A stretch of 40,569 nt of DNA from Candidatus Komeilibacteria bacterium RIFCSPHIGHO2_01_FULL_52_14 (GCA_001818365.1 MHKK01000022.1:5636-46204); one strand, 5' to 3'; counted from the stretch's first letter, positions 9,166-17,907 are shown. The notes: generated by a model not told the origin, from the sequence alone. Made by a program: numbers and translations.

Positions 9166-9404
9166 ATGAAAGAGGGCGATGCGCACCGGCGCATCGCCCG
9201 AAAGTTGTCGTGAGTACGGTGTTACACGAGCGATCTCCTTTTCATTGGTTGTTGGTGCACGACGAAGTTCTTCGTTGAATCGATAGCGAGCCCTGAGGCA
9301 TCGCGCTGTAGCTTCGAGGAGTGCATCCGCTTAACCGCCCCGCATAGGAGGAGGTTGGTACCATTTCGCTGCAAGTTCCAGAAAACACTGTCATTTGTAG
9401 CGAA
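9166..9404 (-). ncRNA. Candidate standalone structured ncRNA, about 235 nt, family unassigned
   Basis: Minus-strand TTGACA-17-TATTAT promoter (9439-9434 / 9416-9411), several stem-loops, intrinsic terminator; no supported CDS. Confidence 0.65.
9172..9197 (-). terminator. Rho-independent terminator for the minus-strand transcript
   Basis: gggcgatgcgc-accg-gcgcatcgccc, perfect 11-bp stem; minus-strand tail tctttcattt. Confidence 0.85.
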
Positions 9405-9410
9405 TGTGCA

Positions 9411-9439
9411 ATAATAGCATATTGCTTTTTATTTGTCAA
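9411..9439 (-). promoter_or_regulatory. Near-consensus sigma70-type promoter of the candidate ncRNA
   Basis: Minus strand: ttgaca aataaaaagcaatatgc tattat (17-nt spacer). Confidence 0.8.
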
Positions 9440-9533
9440 TATTCATATTTTGCTAATATTAAGGGAAAAATTGTGCCTTTTTTATATATTCAGCCAAATG
9501 CGATGAAAGTGCATCCTTTTCAACCGTTGTTTC

Positions 9534-9561
9534 TTGACACGGAAAGATAAAACTGTATAAT
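9534..9561 (+). promoter_or_regulatory. Promoter of the infA ribosomal protein operon
   Basis: ttgaca (9534-9539), 16-nt spacer, tataat (9556-9561). Confidence 0.8.
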
Positions 9562-9623
9562 TATGGCCAGTTTATTATGCCGAAAGCTCATAGCTTTGCG
9601 GCTTTCATGTCTAAAAGCACTGA

Positions 9624-9857
9624 ATGGCAGTACAGCCAGAAGATCAGTCAAAGGGGTTTATTGAGATGGAAGGTGTTGTCGCGGAGCTTTTGCCGAGCGC
9701 AACATTCCGTGTCACCCTCGACAACGGTCACGAGATACTCGCACATCTGTCCGGGAAGATGCGATTGAACCGCATCCGTTTGTTACCCGGCGATCATGTG
9801 CGTCTTGAGATCAGTCCGTACGATTTAACGAAAGGCAGAATAGTGTATCGCAGATAA
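9624..9857 (+). CDS. infA: Translation initiation factor IF-1
   Basis: [66 protein letters not shown]. Confidence 0.97.
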   Translation: MAVQPEDQSKGFIEMEGVVAELLPSATFRVTLDNGHEILAHLSGKMRLNRIRLLPGDHVRLEISPYDLTKGRIVYRR

Positions 9858-9859
9858 CC

Positions 9860-9973
9860 ATGAAGGTTCGTGCATCGGTCAAAAAGATATGCGCAAAATG
9901 TCAGATCGTCCGGAGAAAGGGACGAGTTGTTAATATCTGCGAGAATCCCAAACACAAACAGCGTCAAGGATAG
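9860..9973 (+). CDS. rpmJ: 50S ribosomal protein L36
   Basis: Own translation: [37 protein letters not shown] (37 aa); CxxC...C...H Zn ligands; below the ORF-track length cut-off. Confidence 0.97.
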   Translation: MKVRASVKKICAKCQIVRRKGRVVNICENPKHKQRQG

Positions 9974-10046
9974 ATAACTGTTAACCATTTGCCGTTAACA
10001 GTTACAAAAATCGTTACATGTTAAAAGTTAATAGCTAAGAGTTAAG

Positions 10047-10436
10047 ATGGCACGCATTGCAGGAGTAAATATTCCGTCAGAAAAGCGCGTTGAGATCGCG
10101 CTCACATATATTTTTGGCATCGGCCTACCGACGTCGAAGAAAATTCTTGTCCAGCTTTCCATCAATCCGGATACGCGCGTCAAGGATCTCACCGATGACG
10201 ACGTCAACCGTCTGCGACGAATCATCGAAGATACGTTTAAGGTTGAGGGAGATCTGCGACGCGAGGTCCTGACCAATATCAAACGGCTGAAGGAGATTAA
10301 CTGTTATCGTGGTACCCGACATGCCAAGCATCTGCCGGCGCGAGGCCAGCGAACAAAGACGAATACACGAACGGTTCGTGGCAACGTCCGTAAGACCATG
10401 GGCAGCGGTCGTAAATCGGCGGCACAAAAGACATAA
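10047..10436 (+). CDS. rpsM: 30S ribosomal protein S13
   Basis: [26 protein letters not shown]...[25 protein letters not shown]. Confidence 0.97.
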   Translation: MARIAGVNIPSEKRVEIALTYIFGIGLPTSKKILVQLSINPDTRVKDLTDDDVNRLRRIIEDTFKVEGDLRREVLTNIKRLKEINCYRGTRHAKHLPARGQRTKTNTRTVRGNVRKTMGSGRKSAAQKT

Positions 10437-10437
10437 T

Positions 10438-10869
10438 ATGGCATCCGAAGAACAGGCAAAAAAGCCGACTACCGAAGGCGCGGCTGAACCCAAGGCAAAG
10501 GTCCGCAAAAAAAAGAAGCGGATCGTACCCCGTGGCTGCGCATACGTTCAGGCGACGTATAATAATACGATCGTCACGCTCACCGATCTTGAGGGCAATG
10601 TTTTGTCATGGTCGTCAGCCGGAAGAAATGGATTCCGCGGACCGAAAAAAGCGACTCCCTACGCAGCGGGCATTATCTCCCGCACGGCCGTTGAACGGGC
10701 GCGAGAATACGGGCTCCGGGAAGTCGACGTATTCGTCAAAGGCGTCGGATCCGGTCGCGAGGCGGCGGTGCGAGGGCTGCACGGTAACGGCCTCGAAGTC
10801 CTTTCAATAAAGGATGTTACGCCGATCCCGCACAACGGACCGCGTTCTAAGAAACCACGTCGCGTATAA
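10438..10869 (+). CDS. rpsK: 30S ribosomal protein S11
   Basis: GCAYVQATYNNTIVTLTDLEGNVLSWSSAGRNGFRGPKKATPYAA; ATG at 10438, downstream of the ORF-track start at 10309. Confidence 0.96.
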   Translation: MASEEQAKKPTTEGAAEPKAKVRKKKKRIVPRGCAYVQATYNNTIVTLTDLEGNVLSWSSAGRNGFRGPKKATPYAAGIISRTAVERAREYGLREVDVFVKGVGSGREAAVRGLHGNGLEVLSIKDVTPIPHNGPRSKKPRRV

Positions 10870-10948
10870 ATTAAAATAATGAATGATGAATAAGGAAAGA
10901 GGAAGGAAACTCTTAATTCATAATTCCTAATTCTTCATTCACTACACT

Positions 10949-11563
10949 ATGGCACGCAAGATCGGACCAAAGCATAAACTCTGCAGAACGCTCGGCGTCA
11001 AGCTGTGCGACAGTTTTAAATGTCCCGTGACAAAGCGGAACTATCCGCCGGGGCAGCATGGTCCGCGCAAAATGCGAACAAAACTTTCGAACTACGGAAA
11101 ACAGCAGCGCGAAAAGCAGAAGGCAAAATTTATCTACGGTTTGCTGGAGCGGCAGTTTCACACCACGTTCGAACGCGCCCGAAGATTGCCCGGAAGCACC
11201 GGCACGAACCTTTTGGTCTTGCTCGAAAAGCGTCTCGATAACGTCGTGTATCGATCGGGTTTGGCGACGACCAAGCAGGCCGCGCGTCAGCTCGTCAATC
11301 ACGGACACTTTGCCGTCAACGGAAAGAACCTGGACATCCCGTCCTATACGGTTCGCGTTGGCGATACGATTGCGGTTAAGGAGACAAAGCGGAACTCCGG
11401 TTACTGGAAGAGCGTACTCGAGAATACGAAGAAGACGGAGATCCCGGGCTGGCTGACCGTTGACCCGAAGGCGCTGTCGATCAGAATCGTTTCCGAGCCG
11501 AAACCGGAAGAGCTGCCTCAGAATATCGAATTGAGTTTGATCGTTGAATTTTACTCGCGTTAA
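10949..11563 (+). CDS. rpsD: 30S ribosomal protein S4
   Basis: MARKIGPKHKLCRTLGVKLC...RLDNVVYRSGLATTKQAARQLVNHGHFAVNGK. Confidence 0.97.
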   Translation: MARKIGPKHKLCRTLGVKLCDSFKCPVTKRNYPPGQHGPRKMRTKLSNYGKQQREKQKAKFIYGLLERQFHTTFERARRLPGSTGTNLLVLLEKRLDNVVYRSGLATTKQAARQLVNHGHFAVNGKNLDIPSYTVRVGDTIAVKETKRNSGYWKSVLENTKKTEIPGWLTVDPKALSIRIVSEPKPEELPQNIELSLIVEFYSR

Positions 11564-11589
11564 TTTTAATTTTTTAAAACAAATCTCGT

Positions 11590-12375
11590 ATGGCCAGTAT
11601 CTCTGTACCGTCGAACATTACGTATCGTGAAATCAAGGCGAATCTGACCGAGGTCACGATAGAGCCGTGCTATCCGGGGTACGGGACGACAATCGGCAAC
11701 GGGCTACGCCGCGTTCTTCTCTCGTCACTTGCGGGGAGCGCCGTGTCCGCGGTAAAGATCGAGGGTATCCAGCACGAGTACGACACGATCGAGAACATGA
11801 AGGAAGATATCGTGGAGATAATGATGAACCTCAAGAAGCTTCGTGTTGTATCGCACTCAGACGAACCGGTTGTTTTGGAACTTCACGCGAAAGGCGAAAA
11901 GGAAGTGACCGCGGGCGATATCAAGAAGAATTCCGACGTTGACGTCGTCAACAAAGATCTCGTCATCGCAACGCTCACCGACAAGAAAGCTGAACTGAAT
12001 ATGGAGATCACGGTCAAAAAGGGTATCGGGTATGAGCCGATCGAGGAGCGTACGGTGGATAAAAAAGAGATCGGTCTGATGCAGATCGATTCCATTTTCA
12101 GCCCCATCCAGAATGTCGGGTTTAACATCGAGAGTGTCCGCGTCGGACAGCGTACCGATTATGAGAAGATCGTCCTGACGATCACGACCGACGGGTCCAT
12201 GACCGCCGAGGCAGCGGTTGCAGCCGCCGTCGTGATTTTGCAGGATCAATTTGCAGCCATCACCACGGCAGAGGTGAATAAAGAGAGTGCCAAAGAGAGC
12301 AAGAAAAAGGCAAAAGCGGCAGCGGCTGAAGCCGCGGAGAAGGCGGAAGAAGCATCCGAAGCCGCACAGGCATAA
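11590..12375 (+). CDS. rpoA: RNA polymerase alpha subunit, N-terminal domain only
   Basis: EPCYPGYGTTIGNGLRRVLLSSLAGSAVSAVKIEG...; ends at 261 aa in an Ala/Lys/Glu tail. Confidence 0.95.
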   Translation: MASISVPSNITYREIKANLTEVTIEPCYPGYGTTIGNGLRRVLLSSLAGSAVSAVKIEGIQHEYDTIENMKEDIVEIMMNLKKLRVVSHSDEPVVLELHAKGEKEVTAGDIKKNSDVDVVNKDLVIATLTDKKAELNMEITVKKGIGYEPIEERTVDKKEIGLMQIDSIFSPIQNVGFNIESVRVGQRTDYEKIVLTITTDGSMTAEAAVAAAVVILQDQFAAITTAEVNKESAKESKKKAKAAAAEAAEKAEEASEAAQA

Positions 12376-12387
12376 TCGATTCATCGC

Positions 12388-12738
12388 ATGCGTCATCGAA
12401 AAAAAAGAGTAAAGCTGGGACGGGAATCGGGACCGCGGAGAGCGCTGCTCAAGAATCTGGCGACGCAGGTTATTTTGTATGAAAAAGTACGGACGACGCA
12501 GGCAAAGGCAAAAGCAATACGACCGATCGTCGAAAAAATTATTACCCGGGGCAAGGTGAAAAGCGTGCACACCAAACGCATGATCGGCCGGTATATCCGT
12601 CAGCCAAAAGCAGTCATGAAGGTTTTGGATGTCTTGGGCCCGCGCTATAAGGATCGAAAAGGCGGATACACGCGCATCATCAAAATGGGGCAGCGGGCGG
12701 GCGACGGAGCACCGATGGTTTCCATAGAATTTGTATAA
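12388..12738 (+). CDS. rplQ: 50S ribosomal protein L17
   Basis: MRHRKKRVKLGRESGPRRALLKNLATQVILYEKVRTTQAKAKAIRPIVEKIIT. Confidence 0.97.
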   Translation: MRHRKKRVKLGRESGPRRALLKNLATQVILYEKVRTTQAKAKAIRPIVEKIITRGKVKSVHTKRMIGRYIRQPKAVMKVLDVLGPRYKDRKGGYTRIIKMGQRAGDGAPMVSIEFV

Positions 12739-12739
12739 T

Positions 12740-13099
12740 ATGCAGAGAAACACACATACCCTTGATGCAAGCGGTAAGATCGCAGGGCGGTTTGCCAGCA
12801 GCATTGCCGTGCTTTTGCAGGGTAAGCATAAACCCAGCTATCAGGCGCACACCGATTGCGGCGATCTCGTGGAAGTTTCCAACGTCGGAAAGATGGCCTT
12901 TTCGGGCCGCAAGCTGACGCGGAAATTTTATCACCGTTTTACCGGATACCCGGGCGGTATCAGGAGCGTTCGGCTCGACGAGCTGTTCCAGAAGAAACCG
13001 GATCTGCTTCTCAAAAAAATGGTTTTCAATATGCTGCCCAAGAATAAGCTTCGGGCAAAGATGCTGAAGCGTTTACGCTTTGTACAGGATAAAAAGTAA
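12740..13099 (+). CDS. rplM: 50S ribosomal protein L13
   Basis: LDASGKIAGRFASSIAVLLQGKHKPSYQAHTDCGDLVEVSN; ATG at 12740. Confidence 0.96.
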   Translation: MQRNTHTLDASGKIAGRFASSIAVLLQGKHKPSYQAHTDCGDLVEVSNVGKMAFSGRKLTRKFYHRFTGYPGGIRSVRLDELFQKKPDLLLKKMVFNMLPKNKLRAKMLKRLRFVQDKK

Positions 13100-13102
13100 G
13101 TT

Positions 13103-13507
13103 ATGGTCAAAAAACACGATTATATATCGGCAGTCGGTCGCCGCAAATCGGCGATAGCGCGTGTGCGGCTTTCAGCGAAGGAAGCGGACGGGCTTAAAAT
13201 TACTGTCAACGGGCGCGACATGAAGGATTTTTTCATGTATCAGGAATGGCAGAACGTGGTGACAAGCCCCTTGACGCTGACCGGAAATCTGAAGCGGGAG
13301 GTATCGGTGCTGGTGCGGGGCGGAGGAACCAACGGACAAGCGGAAGCGATCCGTCACGGTATTTCACGCGCACTCGTTTCGCTCGACGAGACGTTAAAGG
13401 CAACTCTTCGTAAGGCGGGTTATTTGACTCGCGATCCTCGCGCAAAGGAACGGAAGAAGCCTGGGCTCAAGCGCGCGCGCAGAGCCCCGCAGTGGAGCAA
13501 GCGGTAA
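13103..13507 (+). CDS. rpsI: 30S ribosomal protein S9
   Basis: [17 protein letters not shown]...[13 protein letters not shown]...[27 protein letters not shown]. Confidence 0.97.
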   Translation: MVKKHDYISAVGRRKSAIARVRLSAKEADGLKITVNGRDMKDFFMYQEWQNVVTSPLTLTGNLKREVSVLVRGGGTNGQAEAIRHGISRALVSLDETLKATLRKAGYLTRDPRAKERKKPGLKRARRAPQWSKR

Positions 13508-13606
13508 CGCTTGCGACACCCTGAGCGAGCGAAGCGAGCCGAAGGGTGGTCGAAGCGCTAGCGTAGACCCGCCGAAGCTTTACGCGAAGGCGGGAGTAGC
13601 GTTAGT
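13508..13606. repeat. Two tandem long hairpin repeats directly after rpsI
   Basis: gcttgcgacaccct-gagcgagcgaagcgagccga-agggtggtcgaagc and ctagcgtagacccgcc-gaagctttacgcgaa-ggcgggagtagcgttag. Confidence 0.75.
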
Positions 13607-13664
13607 TTTAGAGTGAGGTCTTGCGGCGAACACCAAACCGTTCTTTACATTAGGGAGCGTGCTT

Positions 13665-13952
13665 ATGCGTTTTCAGGTGATCGACTACGACGCGGAGGCC
13701 AGTGCATTCTTCGGTCCGATCACGTTCAGCATTATGTTGCTCGTGGGAAAGATATTGCTCGGCTGCATCGATGTTTGGAAGTTCGACTACACAGTGCGAC
13801 AGGCTGTCGTCGAGTTCATCTGGTTCGCGGGGATTCTATTTTCGCTCATCGCACTTACGGCGATACTGCGCTTTCTATACCTCGTCGCTGTCAAGGCGCC
13901 TCGTCTCCGGAAGGAAATTATGAGGGCTGAGTCCTCACGCGCGGACATGTAA
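13665..13952 (+). CDS. Small two-TM hypothetical membrane protein
   Basis: SD-like gggag upstream of ATG 13665; two hydrophobic segments; intrinsic terminator downstream. Confidence 0.65.
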   Translation: MRFQVIDYDAEASAFFGPITFSIMLLVGKILLGCIDVWKFDYTVRQAVVEFIWFAGILFSLIALTAILRFLYLVAVKAPRLRKEIMRAESSRADM

Positions 13953-13984
13953 ACAGCTTGGGGTTTCACGCCCCGATCCTTAAG

Positions 13985-14018
13985 ACGCCATCGGGCATCG
14001 ACCGACGGCGTTTTACTT
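13985..14018 (+). terminator. Rho-independent terminator
   Basis: acgccatcgg-gcatcga-ccgacggcgt followed by tttactt. Confidence 0.7.
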
Positions 14019-14039
14019 TATGTAGAATTTAGAAGTTTG

Positions 14040-14069
14040 AATTTAGAATGGCATTCCAGATTCTAAATT
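14040..14069. repeat. AT-rich inverted repeat
   Basis: aatttagaat-10 nt-attctaaatt, perfect 10-bp arms. Confidence 0.7.
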
Positions 14070-14120
14070 CCAGATTCTGTCTTCTTTTTTGTATCCAGCG
14101 CGCATGTTATACTTATATAA

Positions 14121-15560
14121 ATGACGCTTACGGGGAGCACTATTGCGAGAAACACCTTGTTTTACAGCGCAGCGCTGACGGTGCAAAAGCTGCTCTCTTT
14201 TTTTTATTTTTCGTTCCTGGCTCGCTCTCTGGGTAGTGTTACTACCGGTAAATACTTTTTCGCGCTTTCCGTTGGCGGTATCGTTGCGGGCATCATAGAC
14301 GTCGGCTTGACGCCGGTCCTTGTCAGGGAAACCGCAAAGGACACGCAGCAGGCATCACGGCTCGTAAGCACGATCATCACTTTCAAACTCATACTCGTTT
14401 CGATGCTGACAGTCCTTGCCGTACTTTTTGTCCATCGCTTGTTTCCCGATCCGGTGACGCGTCAGCTTGTTGTCGCGGCGCTTATCATAGCGGTGTTTGA
14501 CAGCTTTGCCATGACTTTTTTTGCGACGATCCGCGCGCATCAAAATCTTTTGTACGAGAGCATCTCGGCCATTCTTTTCTATTGCATCGTGATCGCGCTG
14601 GGAACGTACGCGATTATCCAGCGATATGACGTCCGGGTTATCATTCTTGCCCTGCTTGCCGCGAGCTTCTGGAACATGCTTTTCGGTTATCTGATGCTGA
14701 CGAAAAAGATAGGAACCCGTGTTCGTGTCTTTTGGGAAAGTGTTTCGGCCAAGAGCATCGCCTACGCCGCAATCCCGTTTGCGATCGCTGCCGCGTTCAT
14801 TAAGGTGTATGCGTACCTCGATACGGTCATGCTCAAATATTTTGTCGGAGATGCGGCGGTCGGTATCTACAGCGTACCGTACAAGATTACGTTCGCGTTT
14901 CAATTTATTCCGATGGCGCTTGTCGCGGCGCTGTATCCCGCATTTTCGTATTACTGGAAGCATAACGCGGAGGAGCTGGGCAGAAGTTTCGCCAAATCGT
15001 TCCGGTATTTGCTTATCGTGTCGTTACCGATAGCGGGCGGGTTGTTCGCGGTTGCACCGGCTCTCATTCCCTTCGTGTACTCCGATGCCTATACGTATTC
15101 CATCGCGCCGCTTATGATTCTTCTCGTTTCGTTGCCGTTCCTGTTTATAAATTTTCCCATCGGGTCGCTTCTGAATGCATGCAATCGCCAAACGCGGCAA
15201 ACGATACATTTGGGAGTGACCATGCTTTGTAACGCGGCGCTTAATTACGTGCTTATTCCGCGCTACGGGGTCATCGGTGCCGCGGTTGCATCGACGGTAA
15301 GCACCATTTTCATATTTTTTCTCGGAATGTTCGTTGTCGCAAAACTCGTGCGCGTCGAATGGTCATCCGTTCTGCGTTTTTCCGCGGGCGCGATCGCCGT
15401 AACGCTCGCCATGGTTGCGAGCGTATTCTTTTTTTCCACTATCATGCCGTGGTTTTTGGCGGTCGTACCGGCGGCGATTGTGTATTGCGTAGGATTGTAT
15501 ATACTGCGGGTAGTTACGAAGAATGATGTTGTGGAATTCATGCAACTATTTAAACGATGA
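14121..15560 (+). CDS. Oligosaccharide flippase (Wzx/MATE-like polysaccharide transporter)
   Basis: 479 aa, many TM segments; ARNTLFYSAALTVQKLLSFFYFSFLARSLG...GKYFFALSVG; ...DTVMLKYFVGDAAVGIYSVPYKI. Confidence 0.85.
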   Translation: MTLTGSTIARNTLFYSAALTVQKLLSFFYFSFLARSLGSVTTGKYFFALSVGGIVAGIIDVGLTPVLVRETAKDTQQASRLVSTIITFKLILVSMLTVLAVLFVHRLFPDPVTRQLVVAALIIAVFDSFAMTFFATIRAHQNLLYESISAILFYCIVIALGTYAIIQRYDVRVIILALLAASFWNMLFGYLMLTKKIGTRVRVFWESVSAKSIAYAAIPFAIAAAFIKVYAYLDTVMLKYFVGDAAVGIYSVPYKITFAFQFIPMALVAALYPAFSYYWKHNAEELGRSFAKSFRYLLIVSLPIAGGLFAVAPALIPFVYSDAYTYSIAPLMILLVSLPFLFINFPIGSLLNACNRQTRQTIHLGVTMLCNAALNYVLIPRYGVIGAAVASTVSTIFIFFLGMFVVAKLVRVEWSSVLRFSAGAIAVTLAMVASVFFFSTIMPWFLAVVPAAIVYCVGLYILRVVTKNDVVEFMQLFKR

Positions 15561-15626
15561 ATCTCTCTCGACAAATTCAACTCATATTCAATTGCTTACG
15601 TACAACCTACTATTTTGTCTAACGGG

Positions 15627-16721
15627 ATGAAAAAAACACTTCTCTTAACACATGAGTATTATCCCTACCGCGGCGGTATCGCGCAGTACTGCTATCAGAT
15701 ATTCAGGCGCCTGCCGGCGGACCGGTATGTGGTGCTCACCGATCAGCGCGACGTCGCCCGAAAGCAGCCGGTCATCGTAAAGTCGCTGATCTCGTCGTTC
15801 GTGCGCCCGAGCTGGCTGAAGGGAATTCGCGTTGTCCAGCGGATCGTAAAAAAAGAGGGCATCGAAGTCATCGTGACGCCGCACCTGTTGCCGCTGGGGA
15901 ATATCGCACTGGCAATGCGCCGGCTGCACAAGATCCCGTATATCGTTTCCTTGCATGGGCTTGACGTCAATCTCGCACTCGAGAAAAAAAGGCACCAGGC
16001 CGTCGGTATCCTCACGGCGGCGCAACACGTGATCGCGAATAGCCAGGCCACGCTGTCGGCGGTCCGCGCCGCGTGCGGCGAGATCCCGGCGACCGTCATA
16101 ACGCCCTCCTATGATGCGGAGAAGCTGATAGTTCATGAGCCGTCACGGCAGATGCTCTTGCGTCGCTATGAGGGCCGGCCGGTCATTTTGACCGTGGGAC
16201 GTTTGGTGCGTCGTAAGGGGCAGGATACGGTGATCCGGGCCATGCCGCAGATAGTTCGCAACGTCCCTGATGCGCAGTACGTGATCGTCGGAAATGGTCC
16301 CGATTACGCTTATTTTTCCCAGTTGATTACCGAGCTGCGGTTACGCAGGTTCGTGGACATCGTTACCGACGTTTCCGATACCTCGCTTGGTGCTTATTAT
16401 TCGATAGCATCGATTTTTGCGATGCCCACGCGAGCCATCGGCCCCGACGTGGAAGGATTCGGTATCGTGTATCTTGAAGCGGCGCATTTCAAGCTCCCCA
16501 TTGTTGCAGGCAAGGGCGGAGGAGCGGAGGAAGCGCTGGGCGGTGACAAGAACGGCATCCTGCTTTCGGGAGAAAGCGCCGACGAGGTTGCCGACGCTAT
16601 CGTGAATTTATTGCATGATCGTGAGCTTTCGGCATATCTCGGCTCGCAAGCCCAGAGTCGCCTTGCATCGCTTCCGACATGGGATGACCAGGCACAGCGG
16701 TTCTCCGCTTTGTTAAAATGA
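15627..16721 (+). CDS. Glycosyltransferase, GT4 family
   Basis: LLTHEYYPYRGGIAQYCYQI; VILTVGRLVRRKGQDTVIRAMPQI; EGFGIVYLEAAHFKLPIVAGKGGGAEEAL. Confidence 0.9.
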   Translation: MKKTLLLTHEYYPYRGGIAQYCYQIFRRLPADRYVVLTDQRDVARKQPVIVKSLISSFVRPSWLKGIRVVQRIVKKEGIEVIVTPHLLPLGNIALAMRRLHKIPYIVSLHGLDVNLALEKKRHQAVGILTAAQHVIANSQATLSAVRAACGEIPATVITPSYDAEKLIVHEPSRQMLLRRYEGRPVILTVGRLVRRKGQDTVIRAMPQIVRNVPDAQYVIVGNGPDYAYFSQLITELRLRRFVDIVTDVSDTSLGAYYSIASIFAMPTRAIGPDVEGFGIVYLEAAHFKLPIVAGKGGGAEEALGGDKNGILLSGESADEVADAIVNLLHDRELSAYLGSQAQSRLASLPTWDDQAQRFSALLK

Positions 16722-16739
16722 TTCGACGCAGAAGCACGT

Positions 16740-17906
16740 ATGAAGACATTTGATGTCATTATGGTTAACATGTCCTCGTATGCCGAATGGCAGCGCGGGA
16801 CCAGCAATCGGAACTATCATGTGCTTCGCGAGCTTGCCCATGACAGTCGCGTTGGAAAAATTCTGGCCGTCGATTACCCTCCCCTCACGATAAAGCGCGG
16901 GATACGGAATTATATGGAAAATATTTTTCCCACTCTTTCGGGCGGATCGGTTCTCACGTTCGGCGCCGCCGACAAACTGACGAAACTGGGCGACAAGTTG
17001 TTCGTGTATACGAACAGCGCCTTTTTTCTTTCTCCGGATCGCTTTATCAAACGACTGAAAGCCATGGCGCATATCTGCGGACTCTCGGATTACCTTCTCT
17101 GGTCTTTTTTCCCGCCGGTCATGGAGTACACGCAGACCCTCGGTCAGAAGCTGACGGTCTTCGACGCCGTGGACAACTGGATCGAGCACCCCTCGTACGT
17201 CAAGTTTAAGGAGCGTTTGAAGCGCAATTATCAGTACGTTAAGCAGCACAGCGACGTTATTTTTACCGTCGCGCAGGATTTGATGCGTTTGTTCGACAAT
17301 CAGCCCAACGTGTACTGGATACCGAACGGCGTCGAGCTTTCGCACTATCAGAGCAAGCACATTCTGATCAATCGTGACATCGCGAATATTCCCAAACCGA
17401 TTGTCGGGTACATCGGCGTCATACAGGAACGCGTCGACACGGAGCTCATCGTACAGCTTGCCTCAAAGAACCCCACGAAGTCATTCGTGCTCGTCGGCCC
17501 GGTCTGGCGGGAGGAAGACAAAAAGACGCTGGCGCGCGCTTCGAACATTTTCTTGCTCGGCTACAAGAGCTACGATGAAGCCCCCGCGTACATACAGCAG
17601 TTCGATGTCGCAATGATTCCGCACCGGCGCTCGACGTTCATCGAATCGACGAATCCCATGAAGATGTACGAATACCTGGCATGCGGCAAACCCGTCGTGG
17701 CAACACGCGAATCCGGAGCCGCGCTGTTCAACGAGTTCGTGTATCTCGCGGACGATGCCGAGGATTTTAACCGTAAACTCTACCACGCGTTACAGGAGGA
17801 TTCGCCTGAAAAACAAAAAGCACGCAGGGCCGCGGTTGAAGAGCACTCGTGGCAGAATGTCGTGAAACAGATGCTCGACATTATCGAGAAAAAAATGGGG
17901 TATTAA
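16740..17906 (+). CDS. Glycosyltransferase, GT4-like (TuaH-like)
   Basis: FDAVDNWIEHPSY; DVIFTVAQDLMRLF; IVGYIGVIQERVDTELI; NPMKMYEYLACGKPVVAT. Confidence 0.8.
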   Translation: MKTFDVIMVNMSSYAEWQRGTSNRNYHVLRELAHDSRVGKILAVDYPPLTIKRGIRNYMENIFPTLSGGSVLTFGAADKLTKLGDKLFVYTNSAFFLSPDRFIKRLKAMAHICGLSDYLLWSFFPPVMEYTQTLGQKLTVFDAVDNWIEHPSYVKFKERLKRNYQYVKQHSDVIFTVAQDLMRLFDNQPNVYWIPNGVELSHYQSKHILINRDIANIPKPIVGYIGVIQERVDTELIVQLASKNPTKSFVLVGPVWREEDKKTLARASNIFLLGYKSYDEAPAYIQQFDVAMIPHRRSTFIESTNPMKMYEYLACGKPVVATRESGAALFNEFVYLADDAEDFNRKLYHALQEDSPEKQKARRAAVEEHSWQNVVKQMLDIIEKKMGY

Positions 17907-17907
17907 C

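Noticed and set aside
9166-9404. tmRNA, RNase P RNA or SRP RNA as identity of the orphan RNA
   Set aside because: I could not find the tmRNA tRNA-like ends or tag ORF, RNase P conserved motifs or the SRP GGAA/AGCA core. A covariance search is still needed.
9242-9439. 65-aa minus-strand ORF in the alaS-infA gap
   Set aside because: Its first codons lie within the -35/-10 promoter region; no SD before internal Met; region better explained as structured RNA.
11857-12804. 315-aa minus-strand ORF
   Set aside because: Antisense to rpoA, rplQ and the start of rplM; no motif.
14355-14963. 202-aa minus-strand ORF
   Set aside because: Antisense to the flippase, charged low-complexity shadow ORF.
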